A stretch of DNA of 64,000 nt from the NCBI RefSeq assembly GCF_900660655.1, contig NZ_LR215035.1, forward strand, positions 620,001 to 684,000, written 5' to 3'. Below are positions 33,168 through 44,252 of this stretch, piece after piece. How positions within the stretch are numbered: position 1 is the first letter of the stretch; every line of letters begins with the position of its first letter. This DNA comes from Mycoplasmopsis anatis (GTDB lineage Bacteria > Bacillota_I > Bacilli_A > Mycoplasmatales > Metamycoplasmataceae). The notes beneath the pieces were generated by a model, which was not told where the DNA came from, ran no database searches, and was given only the letters and a program-made list of their open reading frames with translations. The position numbers were made by a program, and so were the translations under genes.

Positions 33168-33633
33168 TAACTAATTAACGGTATAAAATCTAATATTCCT
33201 GGGAATGTTAATTCCACTTCCTTGGAATATTTTTTTATATTCAAATAGGTTATTGAAATGTCTTCAATCATAAAATTTTCAACTACCTCAGGTTCAACTA
33301 TTAAAAACTTATTTTCCACAAAAAAATATAAAACATAAAATGCAATTCCTCCAGATTTTTTAATCTTTAACAAAAATCAAGTTGGTGTATTTTAAAGTTG
33401 GATTTTTCTATCCGACTTCCATGCGTGCTTTTAGCTTCAAAAGCAATGAACATTCCTTTTAAACATCCTCAGTAATCAACTGTAGACTTACCTTTCGCAA
33501 GCTTTTTATTCTCATTGTTTTTTAATTCAACACTTTTCTTTTCTATATAAGCGATGTTATTTTTTATATAAAAGTTGCAAGTTAAATTCAATATTGTTTC
33601 TAAAAACATACCTCTATTTTTATGTAATATCAT
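33164..33633 (-). pseudogene. recU: Holliday junction resolvase RecU, frameshifted
   Basis: Two reading frames together make a full-length (~156 aa) RecU. Frame one, from ATG 33633, has HKNRGMFLETILN, KSTVDYWGCLKGMFIAFEAK (catalytic Asp and E-x-K) and FKIHQLDF. Then comes a stop. Frame two continues with LLKIKKSGGIAFYVLYFFVE, the conserved GGIAF strand, to a stop overlapping that of hup. The break is at a run of five T on the minus strand near 33369-33375; one more T restores the frame. RecU resolves four-way junctions in recombination. Either a pseudogene, a slippage-controlled gene or a consensus error. Confidence 0.85.
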
Positions 33634-33767
33634 TTCATTATTAATATGACAAAAAACTTATAGATGAACAAAAAGCGAACATATTTTTATAAAAAAATTT
33701 CCTTTTATTTCTATAATTAATTATAAAAAGTAAATAAATAATATATTATTTATATATTGGAGGATTT
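33634..33767. promoter_or_regulatory. recU/tpiA divergent spacer with tpiA promoter
   Basis: 134 bp. TATAAT at 33712-33717 is a good -10 for tpiA, about 50 nt before its start. AGGA precedes the ATG. No other feature is seen. Confidence 0.5.
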
Positions 33768-34502
33768 ATGAAAAAAACAATTATTATTGGTAACTGAAAA
33801 ATGAATAAAACATATACTGAATCAGTAAAATATGTTAAAGATTTTGAAAAATTATATAAACAAAATTTAAATAAAATTATTCCTAATTTAACCTTTGGTG
33901 TTGCTGTACCTTTTGCTAATTTAGCAGTATCAAAATTAAATGAAGTTAAAGAATTAAACTTTGCAGCTCAAGATATGTCATTACATGAAAAAGGTGCTTA
34001 CACAGGTGAAGTATCTTCAGATATGATTGTAGATCTTGGAGCAAAATATGTTATTTTAGGACACTCAGAAGTTAGAAGTTATCACTGCGAAACAGATGAA
34101 ATCGTTAACAAAAAAGCTAAATTAGCTCTTGCAAAAGGTCTAACTCCTATTATTTGTGTTGGTGAAACTCTTGAAGAATATGAATCAGGTAGAACAAAAG
34201 AAGTTGTTGCTCAACAACTAGCAGCATCACTTAAAGATTTAGATTTAAGCAAAATTATTTTAGCTTATGAGCCAGTTTGAGCTATAGGAACTGGTAAAGT
34301 TGCAACACCAGAAATTGCTGAAGATGTATGTAAATTTATAAAAGAAAAAACTTCTAAAGATTTAGTTGTACAATACGGTGGAAGTGTATCACCTAAAAAT
34401 ATTAAAGAATTACATGACCAAGCAAGTATTGATGGATTCTTAGTGGGTGGAGCTTCATTAGAACCTGAAAGTTTCTTAGCATTATTAACACTAGGAAAAT
34501 AA
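33768..34502 (+). CDS. tpiA: Triosephosphate isomerase
   Basis: 244 aa with TGA Trp codons in GNWKMNKTY and AYEPVWAIGTGK. Catalytic residues are visible: Lys in GNWKMN, His in [10 protein letters not shown], Glu in AYEPVWAIGTG. The phosphate-binding loops [10 protein letters not shown] and [14 protein letters not shown] are also present. It interconverts glyceraldehyde-3-phosphate and dihydroxyacetone phosphate in glycolysis. Single gene with GGAGG upstream and its own terminator. Confidence 0.97.
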
Positions 34503-34529
34503 TAAATAAATAACTACAAATTGTTAAAG

Positions 34530-34562
34530 AAAAAGTTGACAAATAAATAATGTCAACTTTTT
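34530..34562. terminator. Bidirectional terminator between tpiA and chrA genes
   Basis: 11-bp stem AAAAAGTTGAC/GTCAACTTTTT with a loop of about 11 nt. Same stem sequence as 25905-25936. Confidence 0.88.
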
Positions 34563-34583
34563 GTTTAAAATTTAAGTTTGGGC

Positions 34584-35246
34584 TTATAATCAAGGCATAA
34601 ATATAATTAAAACAATTAGTATATTAGCAATAATTAATCAAAATAATGACACTTTTTTTCTATATAAAATAAATGAAATTATAACTGAAATAGGAACATA
34701 AATATATAGAACTATTAGTCTTCATCCACTAAAGAATATTACTTTTTGACTACTAAAGTTTAATTTAAAATAATCGTTGATTGAATCGTTAAAGATTAAA
34801 TATGGAAAGATTACGCTAATTATTAATTGCAGCGCTAATGAAATTACAATACCCGCAACTACAGGTTTTAAGATAATAATTAAACGCTTTAGAATTGGAG
34901 AGTCATTAAATTTATTTAAATACTTCATTGAGTAAAACATCATTAAAATCGCTGGTGCAACAAAGAAAATATAAGTAACAATTGTTAATAAATGCCCATA
35001 CCAACTTCCATTACTTATAAAATATCCAGTAAAGAATGCAAACTTTGTTGAGATAATTCCTGGTGTTGAATTGGAAACTGTAAAAACATTATTAATCATC
35101 GTCTCATTAATATTGATATCAAAATTCTTTGCGATAAATAGTCACATTCACTTAAAAATTGGCATGAATACTTGACCACCACCAAAAACACTTAGCGATG
35201 CAAAAACCAAAAATAAACAGGTGGATAATAAAACAACTATGAACAT
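34584..35246 (-). CDS. chrA: Chromate transporter family protein, second half-size subunit
   Basis: 220 aa, about six membrane segments. The N-terminal FGGGQVFMPIFKWM and NSTPGIISTKFAFFTGY match the CHR domain (G-G-G...P, PGP-like). The Gly-rich motif and the P-G turn are the family signature. Short-chain CHR proteins act as pairs. Mycoplasma homologues are annotated as chromate transporters, but the natural substrate (an oxyanion) is unproven. Its ATG shares one base with the stop of the upstream half (TAATG). Confidence 0.82.
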
Positions 35247-35836
35247 TATTTATCTCCATTTTGCTTTTTCTTAGCTTTTTTATAAGATAAAAATTGAAAT
35301 AACCCAAAACAAATAAATACAATTATCATAACAACAATAGGGATATTAAATGGACTTGGAATAAATAAACAAAAAGCGAAAGTAAATAAAAATAATATCA
35401 ATCATAAAGGCATAGAAATTTCTTTTTTACTTGACTTCATATATTCATAACCAAACGCTAGTAATACACCACTAATAGCAGTTAAAACACCAACTGAAAT
35501 AACACTAATGAAATTTTGCGGTAATAAGTAAATTAGAAAATAAAATAAATATGCAAGTAAAATATGTGGAAGCATTGCAAAAAAGGTAATTATTGCACCT
35601 TTTCAAAATCCAAAAACTTTAATTGCTAAATATGAAATTGCTTCAATTACTGAAGGTCCTGGTAGCATATTTGAAACTATAACAATTTTGTCGAACTCTT
35701 CAACTGTAATTCACTTTTTCTTATCTACTGCTTCATTTTTTAAAACTGGCATTAGAGCATTACCTCCACCAAAACCGATGAAGGTCATTTTTATAATCAG
35801 AAGGATCATTTCTCAGGCTCTTGGCTTCTTTGACAT
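35246..35836 (-). CDS. chrA: Chromate transporter family protein, first half-size subunit
   Basis: 196 aa. FIGFGGGNALMPVLKNEAV and VIVSNMLPGPSVIEAISYLA are the two hallmark CHR motifs. Five to six membrane helices, and a Lys-rich C-terminus. Translationally coupled to the second half, consistent with a heterodimer in place of the fused long ChrA. Start 35836 has GGAGA upstream. Confidence 0.83.
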
Positions 35837-35856
35837 TGTTTCTCCTTAAATTTCAA

Positions 35857-35885
35857 CTAAAAAAACAACCTTTAGGGTTGCTTTA
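35857..35885 (-). terminator. tRNA-His terminator
   Basis: Minus-strand hairpin GCAACC/GGTTGT with loop CTAAA and a run of seven T, 10 nt beyond the CCA end. Confidence 0.8.
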
Positions 35886-35891
35886 ATGATA

Positions 35892-35968
35892 TGGGGCGAA
35901 CGACGGGATTCGAACCCGCGAATGACGGGACCACAACCCGCTGTGTTAGCCGCTTCACCACGTTCGCC
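35892..35968 (-). tRNA. tRNA-His (anticodon GTG)
   Basis: 77 nt cloverleaf on the minus strand with encoded CCA. The acceptor GCGAACG pairs with CGTTCGC. An additional 5' G faces C73, the -1 G identity element of tRNA-His. The anticodon loop is TTGTGGT and the T loop GTTCGAATC. Single-copy gene with its own promoter and terminator. Confidence 0.95.
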
Positions 35969-35978
35969 ATGCCTATTA

Positions 35979-35984
35979 ATTATA
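35979..35984 (-). promoter_or_regulatory. -10 box of tRNA-His
   Basis: TATAAT on the minus strand, 10 nt upstream of the mature 5' end. No clear -35. Confidence 0.55.
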
Positions 35985-36195
35985 TATTAAAATATAAATT
36001 TATAAAATATTTATTTCACTATTTAAAACATATAAATTTTAGCGTTTATAAAAGGAAAATACTCTCTCAATTATTTTGAGAAAACTTTTTTGTTTATTTG
36101 GGTGTATTGCATTTTGCACACTAAAATAATTCAATATTCATGGTGAATTTCATTTAAATATTAATTTGATATAATTAATGAAATTTGGAGGGTAT

Positions 36196-36519
36196 ATGAA
36201 AAATTTCTTCAACGATTTAATAAAAGAACTAAAAGTAAAGAGACCAGCTAATGGATTAATTTTCGGATTATTGACATTATTTTTAGGGTGAACAGGAATA
36301 AATTGATGATACATTAAGAAAAATAATTTATTTTATGCTTCAATAGCAATTACAATTATAGCTATTATTATTCCAACAATATTTATTTTTGTACCAATTT
36401 TGTCAATGATTCTATCTATTATTCCTACAGTTTGATCTTTAGCAAACTTTATTTATGGAATTATAGTTATTATTAAATCTTTTGAAAATAAAAACAACAA
36501 TTACGAGGTGCACGTATAA
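36196..36519 (+). CDS. Small TM2-like membrane protein
   Basis: 107 aa. GLIFGLLTLFLGWTGINWWY followed by IKKNNLF resembles the TM2 motif (two helices, G-G/W-Y turn). The second half has two further hydrophobic stretches (about 45-90) and a charged C-terminus. Function of TM2 proteins is unknown. Start 36196 after GGAGGG. A -10 TATAAT lies at 36170-36175. It ends within a perfect bidirectional terminator shared with ppa. Confidence 0.6.
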
Positions 36520-36551
36520 TAAAAAAGCTCATTTGAGCTTTTTTATTATAC
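36514..36551. terminator. Perfect bidirectional terminator
   Basis: 17-bp perfect arms with a 4-nt ATTT loop. Both flanking genes end inside it: the TM2-like stop at 36517-36519 and the ppa stop at 36546-36548. Confidence 0.9.
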
Positions 36552-37097
36552 GTATTTTTCTGGGTGTTTAGATTTCATCTCTTTTAGGAAATCTTCTTTA
36601 CTTAACTTACCGTATTTGTTCATTAAATGAACACATTCTTCATATTCATTTAATGCTCATTCAGTGTCTTCAAAACCTCCAACACTTGTAATTCCAGGAC
36701 GCTTTCAGTTTTTGTATGTGCTAAAGAATGTTTCAACAGATTTTATGAATTCTTTTGGCAAATCATTGATAGAATTAATTTTATCTAAACGATAATCATC
36801 ATGGTGAACAGCTACTAATTTTGTATCAGTTTCTCCATCATCAATCATTTTCATAGCTCCAATAATTCTTGCGTTTAATTTAACACCAGGTGCAAACACT
36901 TCTGGAGAATAAACTAAAACATCAAGTTCATCACCGTCTCAATCAAGTGCTTCTGGAACAAAACCGTAGTTACATGGATAAACAAAATCTCCTCTTAAAA
37001 TTCTATCTACTTCAATTTCGTTTGTTTTACGGTTATATTCATATTTAATATTTGAATTTTTTTGTATTTCAATTTTAACTTGTATTACATTTTTCAT
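36546..37097 (-). CDS. ppa: Inorganic pyrophosphatase (family I)
   Basis: 183 aa. Active-site blocks are RNKYEYN-equivalent [48 protein letters not shown] (with the three metal-binding Asp) and [12 protein letters not shown]. It hydrolyses pyrophosphate to pull biosynthetic reactions forward. Length is normal for the soluble bacterial enzyme. Confidence 0.95.
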
Positions 37098-37146
37098 AAT
37101 TTAAATATTACCACTTTTTTATTTTTACTGAATATTGCAAATTTAA

Positions 37147-38298
37147 TTAATGGTTAAATTCAGAAAATTTGCTTAAAATTGATTCATACAATTCAATTCT
37201 TGGGTTTCTGCTCTTTGTTGTTCTTTCGATAAAGCTACCATAACTTGCGTTACCTGGAATTAGAATATATGACGCTGATCAATCTCTAGTTTCTCATTGC
37301 TTAGTTGTTGGATTATAGAATTGTTCTTTATTGTTTAAGTCTAAATTACCATAAAGTTTACCAACTGCTGATGTGTTTATCAAATTATTAACTAATTCAT
37401 AATCACTAACTGCTTTAGCATCTTTAGTAAAGTTATCATTAAAGTCATTGATATCATCACCCACTTTCATAACTACTCTAAAGGCTACATTTTTACCTTC
37501 TTCAATTTCTAATTTATTTGTGCTAACAAAATTCATTCTTTCTTCTTTAGAACTGGTACCTGTTGTAGTAGTTCAAGGTTTGTCACTAGTTCCAGATGCA
37601 TTAGTACCCTTCATTCATCAAATTCAATTTGGCATATATGCATTATCTAGACCAAGTTTATTTAAATTTAATTTTGATGGATCAATTTGGCTTCTTTGTT
37701 GTCTGTTTGAATTAAACATTACAACACCACCATGGTCATAAACATATTTAATGAATTCAATTGCACCTTTTACTTCAGTTGAAACTGCTGAATTAACAAA
37801 TTTAGCTCATTCTGCACCATTGTAAGTTTGATTATTTAACAATAGTCAATTTTGGTAAGCTATATTATTTAATACTGTCTCATCTAAATCCATGAATACT
37901 ACCGGAATGTATTCGTTTTCATTTGTTGCTTGAATTTCAACTGTTGTATTTTGTTCACTTTTATGTACTATGACTTTATTTGTCACAATATTTTCTTGCT
38001 TACTCATTACATCAAAAGCATGTTTAGCTAAATTATATATTGTAAGGCCCATAGCACTTTTTTCAGGTGCTAAAGTGTTCCATAAATTCGATGATGCGTT
38101 TAGTTTTGAATTTAGCGCAACTTTAGCAAGAGCTTTTTGATCTTCAAGTTCTTTAGCATGATCCTTTTCCATTTTTTCAATTTTTGCTTTAAGTTCGTTA
38201 ACTTCCTTACTATCTGTGCATGAAATTGCTGTTGATAATAATGGAAGAGCAACAACTGTTGAAACTAATCCCAAAGTTAATATTTTTCTTTTATTCAT
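37147..38298 (-). CDS. Class C acid phosphatase (e(P4)-like 5'-nucleotidase) lipoprotein
   Basis: 383 aa. A signal peptide with lipobox (LLSTAISC, Cys 27) is followed by a coiled-coil stretch (about 30-60). The HAD phosphatase core has FMDLDETVLNNIAYQN (nucleophile and acid/base Asp), VMFNSNRQQ and, near the end, the VGDDINDF acidic motif. The family removes phosphate from nucleoside monophosphates or NMN at the cell surface. It sits just downstream of a nucleoside-type ABC importer, which suggests joint nucleotide scavenging. ATG at 38298 with GGAGAA upstream. Confidence 0.88.
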
Positions 38299-38332
38299 TT
38301 TTCTCCTTTACATAAATAATTATGATTATAAA

Positions 38333-39283
38333 TTATCTTTTTGATTTATCATATGGTACCCCAAGAGCTTCAGGAGCTACGGTTTTTCTACTAAATGCAA
38401 TTAAAGTTATAATCGTTACAACGTATGGTACGGCTTGGAATAAGAACCCATATCTCTTAATTGATGCGATTTCAATAACACCATAGAAAGATCAAGAATA
38501 TAAGAATGCAAATGCAAGTGAAACAAAGACTGAATAGTGAATTTTTCACTGAGAAGTAATCATAATTGACAGAGCCATAAATCCTAATCCTTGCACATCA
38601 ATTGATTTAACGAATAATGTTCATTGCATTTGAACAAAAATTGAACCAGCAACTCCAGCAACCAATCCAGAAATGAATATTCCTTGTCATTTCATTCTTG
38701 AAACGTTAATACCTGCTACATCTGCAGCTTGAGGGTTTTCACCTATTGCTTTAAATCTTAAACCTCATCTAGTTTTTTGTATCACAAAAATACTAATTAC
38801 AACTATCACTATAGTAATAAATATTTTTCATGAAACTAAATTTTCTCATGAATTTGGTGATGGATTTAATGTTAGCTCAGTTGTTCCATAGTTTTGTAAA
38901 ATTCCAGCCCCTTGTTTGGTTTGTAAAATATATATACCAAATGCTGAAATACCTGTAATCAACAGAGAAATTGCAAAACCTGCAACAGTTTGATTTCCTT
39001 TAAGTTTTATAGTCATAAATCCAAAAATTAATGCAAACAATCCGGTGATTAAAGATGCTAAAAATGTAATTGGAATTTGGAATCACATATTAATACTTGA
39101 TTGTTCAAATATAAGATCCGTTAGTATAAAACTTATAAGGCATGTGATAAAGGCTCCAAAAACAACAAAACCATTAATAGCTATGTTTACTATACCTACC
39201 CTTTCAGAAAATATCCCTGATATAGATCCGAGTAATAATACACAGAAAATTAAGGTTGCAAAAATAACAACAGTTACTGACAT
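38333..39283 (-). CDS. Nucleoside/BMP-type ABC transporter permease, second subunit
   Basis: 316 aa with TGA Trp codons. SERVGIVNIAINGFVVFGAF and the AIGENPQAADVAGINVSRMK coupling motif are characteristic of the BPD_transp_2 permeases of BMP-dependent importers. About eight to nine helices. It shares TAATG with the upstream permease. In this operon the order is lipoprotein, ATPase, permease, permease. Confidence 0.9.
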
Positions 39284-40905
39284 TATTTTTCCTCCTCAAC
39301 TATTAAATTGGTTTTCTTAAATATTTTTGTATTAATGAATTTTCTAAACGTATCTTTAAATAGTTCATCTTTATAATGTTTAAATTTAAGTTTATTTTCG
39401 CGTTTTGTATTCTTATAATATGAAATATAGTCTTGATATACATCAAGTCCAGCTAGTCTAACTTTCTCATTATAATCAAATTTTAATCTAGCTAACTCCG
39501 AATATATTAAGTTAATGTCAACATCTTTTTTATTTAAGTCTTTTCGTAATTTACTTGTTTGACTTAAATATTCTTTAGTTTCTGAATTAAATTCTTTTTT
39601 TCTTTCAGTAGCAAGTTTTTTAACTTCTTTTACTCTAGAGTTGTGTTTATTTGTCATGTTCTTTTTCTCTGCATAGTATTCTTTTCTGACTTTTCAATAC
39701 TCTTTGTTTTTAAGAATGATAATTCATTTTAGTAATGATTTTATTGGAGTAATTTTATTAAACACAATAGCTATAGCAATAATAAAAATCATTAAACCTG
39801 TAACGATTGGATAAAATTCTTTAACAACTCCTAATTCAGAGAATAAAGGAACTTTTGCAGTATAAATAATACTATAGAATACACTTGAGAATAAAACTCC
39901 GATTGGATTATTTAATGCAATTAAAGCGATTGCTATTGATTCAAATCCCATAGCGATCGGTCCTGCTTCTAGCCCTGTAATAGCCTTATCTTTAATTACA
40001 AACAAGAAGAATCCAGCAATTCCTCCAAGTGCACCAGAAATTGAAAGAACACTAATGGTTAATACCTTTTGGTTTACTCCAACATAATCAGCATTATGTT
40101 TGTTTAAACCGATCATCTTCAATTTATAACCAATTGATGTATTTTTATAAATAAATAAAAATACTAAAGCAAGTACTATTAATAGTATAACTCCGATTAT
40201 TTTGAATGTTTCAATTTGAGTTGTTGTTATTGATAGTCTTGAAGTTGTGTAAGGAAGAGTTGAAAGAAAAGTGTCAATATTATCGCTTGATAAAGGTATT
40301 AAAATCTCATTCTCTTTTGCTAATAATCACTTACCAACACTAACAATAATTCAGTTTAAGAAAATTGTTGAAATAACTTCATGAACATTAAAATATGACT
40401 TTAATAACCCTGAAATTAATCCACAAATAAAACCAACAACTATAAATAAGATCATTGAAACAAATAGTGTTATTGTTGATGGTTCAAAATTTCTACTTAA
40501 AATTAAGAATGAAAAGAATAACAATGCTGGTAAGGTCATTTGTCCTGATACCCCAACATTAAAATATCCAGTCTTAAAAGCAACAGCTATAGCTAAACCT
40601 AAAAAACCAAATATTGTGAAATATAACCAAAAGTTTGAAATATTATATTCATTAAAGGCAGAAGATATTAGACTTGAAATAAATTCAAATGGATTTCCAA
40701 AGCTACCATTACTAATGAAGATATAAAATCCATATGCAACTCCAGAAAGAATCATACCTACTACAATCGCCCAAAGCGAACTAAAAACTTTTTTTAATGT
40801 GCTTGTACCATTTTCAAAAGTTAAAACTTTTTGAAGTTTATATTTTTTATCACTAAATTGTTCATTAAGAGAATTAATGAATTTATTATCTTTTGTTTTA
40901 TTCAT
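39283..40905 (-). CDS. Nucleoside/BMP-type ABC transporter permease with charged C-terminal extension
   Basis: 540 aa. The membrane part (about 30-400) shows KTGYFNVGVSGQMTLPALLF, NVHEVISTIFLNWI, and MIGLNKHNADYVGVNQKVL, the permease coupling loop. The last ~125 residues are a highly charged, helical cytoplasmic tail (VKEVKKLATERKKEFNSETK and so on) not usual for the family. The start is ATG 40905, where GGAGGTG precedes it; an ATG 12 nt upstream lacks a ribosome site. It overlaps the ATPase gene by 8 nt. Confidence 0.9.
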
Positions 40906-42712
40906 TTTCACCTCCATTTTTCTTATGTGACATATAAACTCCTATTTCAGCTCTGCTTAAGTTTTTAGATTCTCTGACTACACTAAGTTGTCCTTCATTA
41001 ATAACTGCGATTGTATCTGCCAGTGCAATAACTTCATCTAGTTCATAAGAGATAAGTAAAATTCCTTTTCCTTTACTTTTTTCTTGCAATATCTTTTCAT
41101 GAATATTTTTAATTGCACCAACGTCTAATCCACGAGTTGGTTGTAAAATAATTATAAAATCGTGAGGATTTTCCATCTCTTTTCCAACAATGAATTTTTG
41201 TTGATTTCCACCAGATAAAGATCTTGAAAGTGAATTACCTTTTCTAGCCCCTCTAACATCGAATTTATCAATAATGATATCTAAATCTTTCTTAATATTT
41301 TTTCTTCTAAAAACTCCAAATTTTACATATTTAGAATCTCACAATCTTCTAGACTGCATGTTATCAAAAACTGTATAGTCTAAGATCATCGAGTGTTTAT
41401 GTCTATCACTGGCAATGTATGAAAATCCAAGTTGAGAAATCTTATAAGTGCTTAATTTGCTTATGTCAATAAAATCACTTTTATCAATATTAAATTCTTG
41501 GATAGCTTTAATATTTCTAAATAAATTTACCAAATAGATGATTAAAATTGGAATGATAATAATTAAAAGTAATGAACATAAAGTTATCATAAGATTAATT
41601 GGTATTACATTAGACATTACCTTTGATAAACTCATCAAAATAATAATGACTAAAGCAACAATGCTTAAAATACTTGAATAAATAATGTTTGTCTTCTTAT
41701 CTCTTTTAAGCATTTTATTGTAATTATCTTTAATTAGCTCAGTCTTTTTCAACTTAATTGAACCTGAAGTTGGTTTTTTAAGACCAGAAACAACGTATTC
41801 TAAATCAAGTTGTCCATTCCCTTCAACACCCGCAATTGCAACTATTTCTCCAGAATGAACATCTAGAGAAAAGTTTTTTAGAGGTTTATCTCCCTTAGTT
41901 GTAACATTCTCTATTTTTAAAATAGCTTCTTTGTTATTGGTGTCAGAATGAGTGTTTAGGATTGTTTCAACTTGCCCACCAACCATTAATTTTGCCATTT
42001 CTTCAACTGATGTATCTGCTACCTTAAAGTTTCCTGTTACTTCACCATGTCTTAGAATTGTTGCATAATCTGCAACTTGTTTGATTTCTTTTAGTTTATG
42101 AGAGATGAAGATTATTGTTTTCCCTTGCTCCTTAAAGAGTCTAAAGGTTTCCAATAACCCTTGAATTTCTTCGTCAGTTAAAACTGCAGTAGGTTCGTCA
42201 AAGATTAGAATTTCAGAGTCACGATAAAGCATTTTCATAATTTCAACTTTTTGTTGAATTGAAACCGGTTCAGTACCGGTTTGCTTGTTTAAATCAAAAT
42301 GAAGATTAAATTTTTCTTGAATATTTTGAATTTTTTTAATTGATGGTTTTCTATTGATTATCTTAAATTTAGAAAATGTTGTCTCGTCTCCTAAAATTAT
42401 ATTGTCGATATTTTTATAAACATTTACTAATTTAAAATGTTGGTGAACCATTCCGATTCCAAGATCATTTGCCTGATTTGGTGATAAAATTAATGTTTTT
42501 TTATCATTAACTTTAATAAACCCTTCATCAGGTTCATATAAACCAAACAAAATTGACATTAAAGTACTTTTTCCAGCACCATTTTCCCCAATAAGTGCAT
42601 GGATTGTACCTTTTTTAACATTAAAACTAATGTTTTTGTTTGCTTTTATTTTTCCAAAAGATTTTGAAATGTTAACAAATTCAATAGCATTTTCAATTTT
42701 ATTATTAACCAT
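40898..42712 (-). CDS. Nucleoside-type ABC importer ATPase (two NBDs) with membrane insertion in NBD2
   Basis: 604 aa. NBD1 has GENGAGKSTLM, VSIQQKVEIMK and ILIFDEPTAVLT. NBD2 has a degenerate Walker A (GVEGNGQLDLEYVVSG), LSGGNQQKFIVGKEM and ILQPTRGLDVGA, as in RbsA/MglA-type double ATPases. Between NBD2 Walker A and the FSYIASDRHKHSM region lies an insert of about 90 residues. It has two strongly hydrophobic helices (about 340-360 and 370-395) that look like a transmembrane hairpin, which is odd for a cytoplasmic ATPase. ATG at 42712 is chosen over an upstream TTG/ATG because AAGG precedes it and MVNNKIENAIEFVNISKSF fits. Confidence 0.9.
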
Positions 42713-42730
42713 AATAAACCTTATTAAAAG

Positions 42731-42751
42731 CAAAAAGGCCTTACGCCTTAT
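42731..42751 (-). terminator. Hairpin between lipoprotein and ATPase genes
   Basis: Minus-strand stem AAGGC/GCCTT with a GTAAG loop and a T run. Likely partial termination that makes more binding protein than ATPase (inference). Confidence 0.6.
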
Positions 42752-42759
42752 TACTTTGA

Positions 42760-44109
42760 TTATTTATTAGCATTTTCTTTTATTGCTAAAATAATTTTTT
42801 CAACTCTTTTTAGTTGAGCTTCTTCATTTTGTTGATTCCCATCTTTGTCATAATATTTACTTGAAGAGATGAAATCTTTTTGCTCTTTAGTTAATGCTTC
42901 GAATCTACTTTGAGCATCTTTAAGAGCTTTATCGTATAATTTTCTGTCTTCCTCATTTGCCAGTCTTGATGCAGAGAATTTAGTTCAACCATCTGTATAT
43001 GAACCAACTATGTTGTATATGTGTGTCACAGAGTCATCTTCAAGATATTTATTATTACCTTTAAAAATATAGTCAAAAACTAAATCATAGTATGTTTGTC
43101 CATATTCTTTTGTTATTGATGAAGCAAATCTTGTGGCATTTGATGTATATGCGTAACCTTGATCTGAGTCAACACCAATTACCAATTGATCTGTCTTAAG
43201 ATTGTTGATCAATTCTAGAACTACACCTGTAGCAGGACCAGCAACAGGAAGAACTACGGTAGGTCTTCCACTACGTCCTTCGTTTACACCCTCTGATTCC
43301 ATAACAGCCTTAATTTTAGGTTGGAATGTTGATTCTGAAGTAGCAAAACCGGTTGTTGCTTCAAAAGGTGTTGAAACTAATGTGTTATGAACGGTCTTTT
43401 TATTTCCTTCAATTAAATTATAGTCATAAACACCTCTAACAAAACCTTCGTTAAAATTAAGTACCCCAGGGAAGTTTCCACCACCAAATGAAGCTACAAT
43501 TCTTTTTTCTGGGTTATTTGGATATTTAAGAGCTAAATATTCAGCAGTAGCATTTCCAACAATATATGAAGATTCAATAAATTTACTGTTAGCATTTATT
43601 AATTTTTTATATGGACTATTTGGGATTTCGAATTCTGAACAAATAACTAAAGGTGTGTTTTTAGTTTTTTGATCATATTTTTCAAGGAATGAAGCTAAAG
43701 TTGTACCATGAGTGAACCCATTAATAACAACTATGTCAGATTTTGCAAAAGTGTTGTTGTAGAAATCGTTAAAGTCAGAAACAGCTGAAGGAACAACTGG
43801 ATTAAATTTAACTTTACCTTTAAGTTGTGGATTGGCTTCAAGTTGATCTCTAAGAGTCAATAAACCTTCTCATCCAGATTGGAATAAAGCTTTATCTTTA
43901 AGCTGTCCTACGTCAATTAAGTATGTAACTGTAATAGAATCTTTGATTAATTCAAGATTATTTGTATCTCTAGTTACAATGTTTGTAATTCTATCTGATG
44001 ATTTTATATATTCTTTTTGAGTTTCTTTGCTGCATCCAGCTGATAATGCTGTAAATGGTACAAATGCAGAAACTGTTGCACCAAGAATAATAAATTTTGT
44101 CTTTTTCAT
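42760..44109 (-). CDS. BMP-family (Med/PnrA-like) nucleoside-binding lipoprotein
   Basis: 449 aa. A lipoprotein signal ends in TALSAGC (Cys 26). The mature protein has LIDVGQLKDKALFQSGWEGL, VINGFTHGTTLASF, GNATAEYLALKYP, ASFGGGNFPGVLNFNEGFVRG and VIGVDSDQGYAY, the order seen in Bmp/PnrA purine-nucleoside receptors. A Lys/Glu-rich C-terminal helix of about 70 residues is extra. First gene of the importer operon. Confidence 0.88.
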
Positions 44110-44181
44110 AATTCTCCTAATATCTTCTATTTTTATCTATATAAATTTTATTTTATTCTAATAAAAACCTTTTAATTTTTA

Positions 44182-44209
44182 TTTAAATGTGAAAATTTCC
44201 ACATTTAAA
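44182..44209. repeat. Perfect inverted repeat upstream of the BMP lipoprotein operon
   Basis: Arms TTTAAATGTG (44182-44191) and CACATTTAAA (44200-44209) around 8 nt, about 75 bp upstream of the lipoprotein start. Operator or attenuator are possible. No T run follows on the minus strand. Confidence 0.6.
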
Positions 44210-44221
44210 AATTTAGGTTTA

Positions 44222-44249
44222 AAAAGTAAAAGTGGAGAAACTCCACTTA
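44222..44249 (-). terminator. tex terminator
   Basis: Minus-strand stem AAGTGGAG/CTCCACTT with a 3-nt loop followed by a T-rich tract, just after the tex stop. Confidence 0.8.
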
Positions 44250-44252
44250 AAT

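Noticed and set aside
35892-35968. Possible small coding gene over the tRNA region (plus-strand frame 35891-36079)
   Set aside because: The frame is the complement of tRNA-His plus AT-rich spacer; the cloverleaf and encoded CCA explain the sequence.
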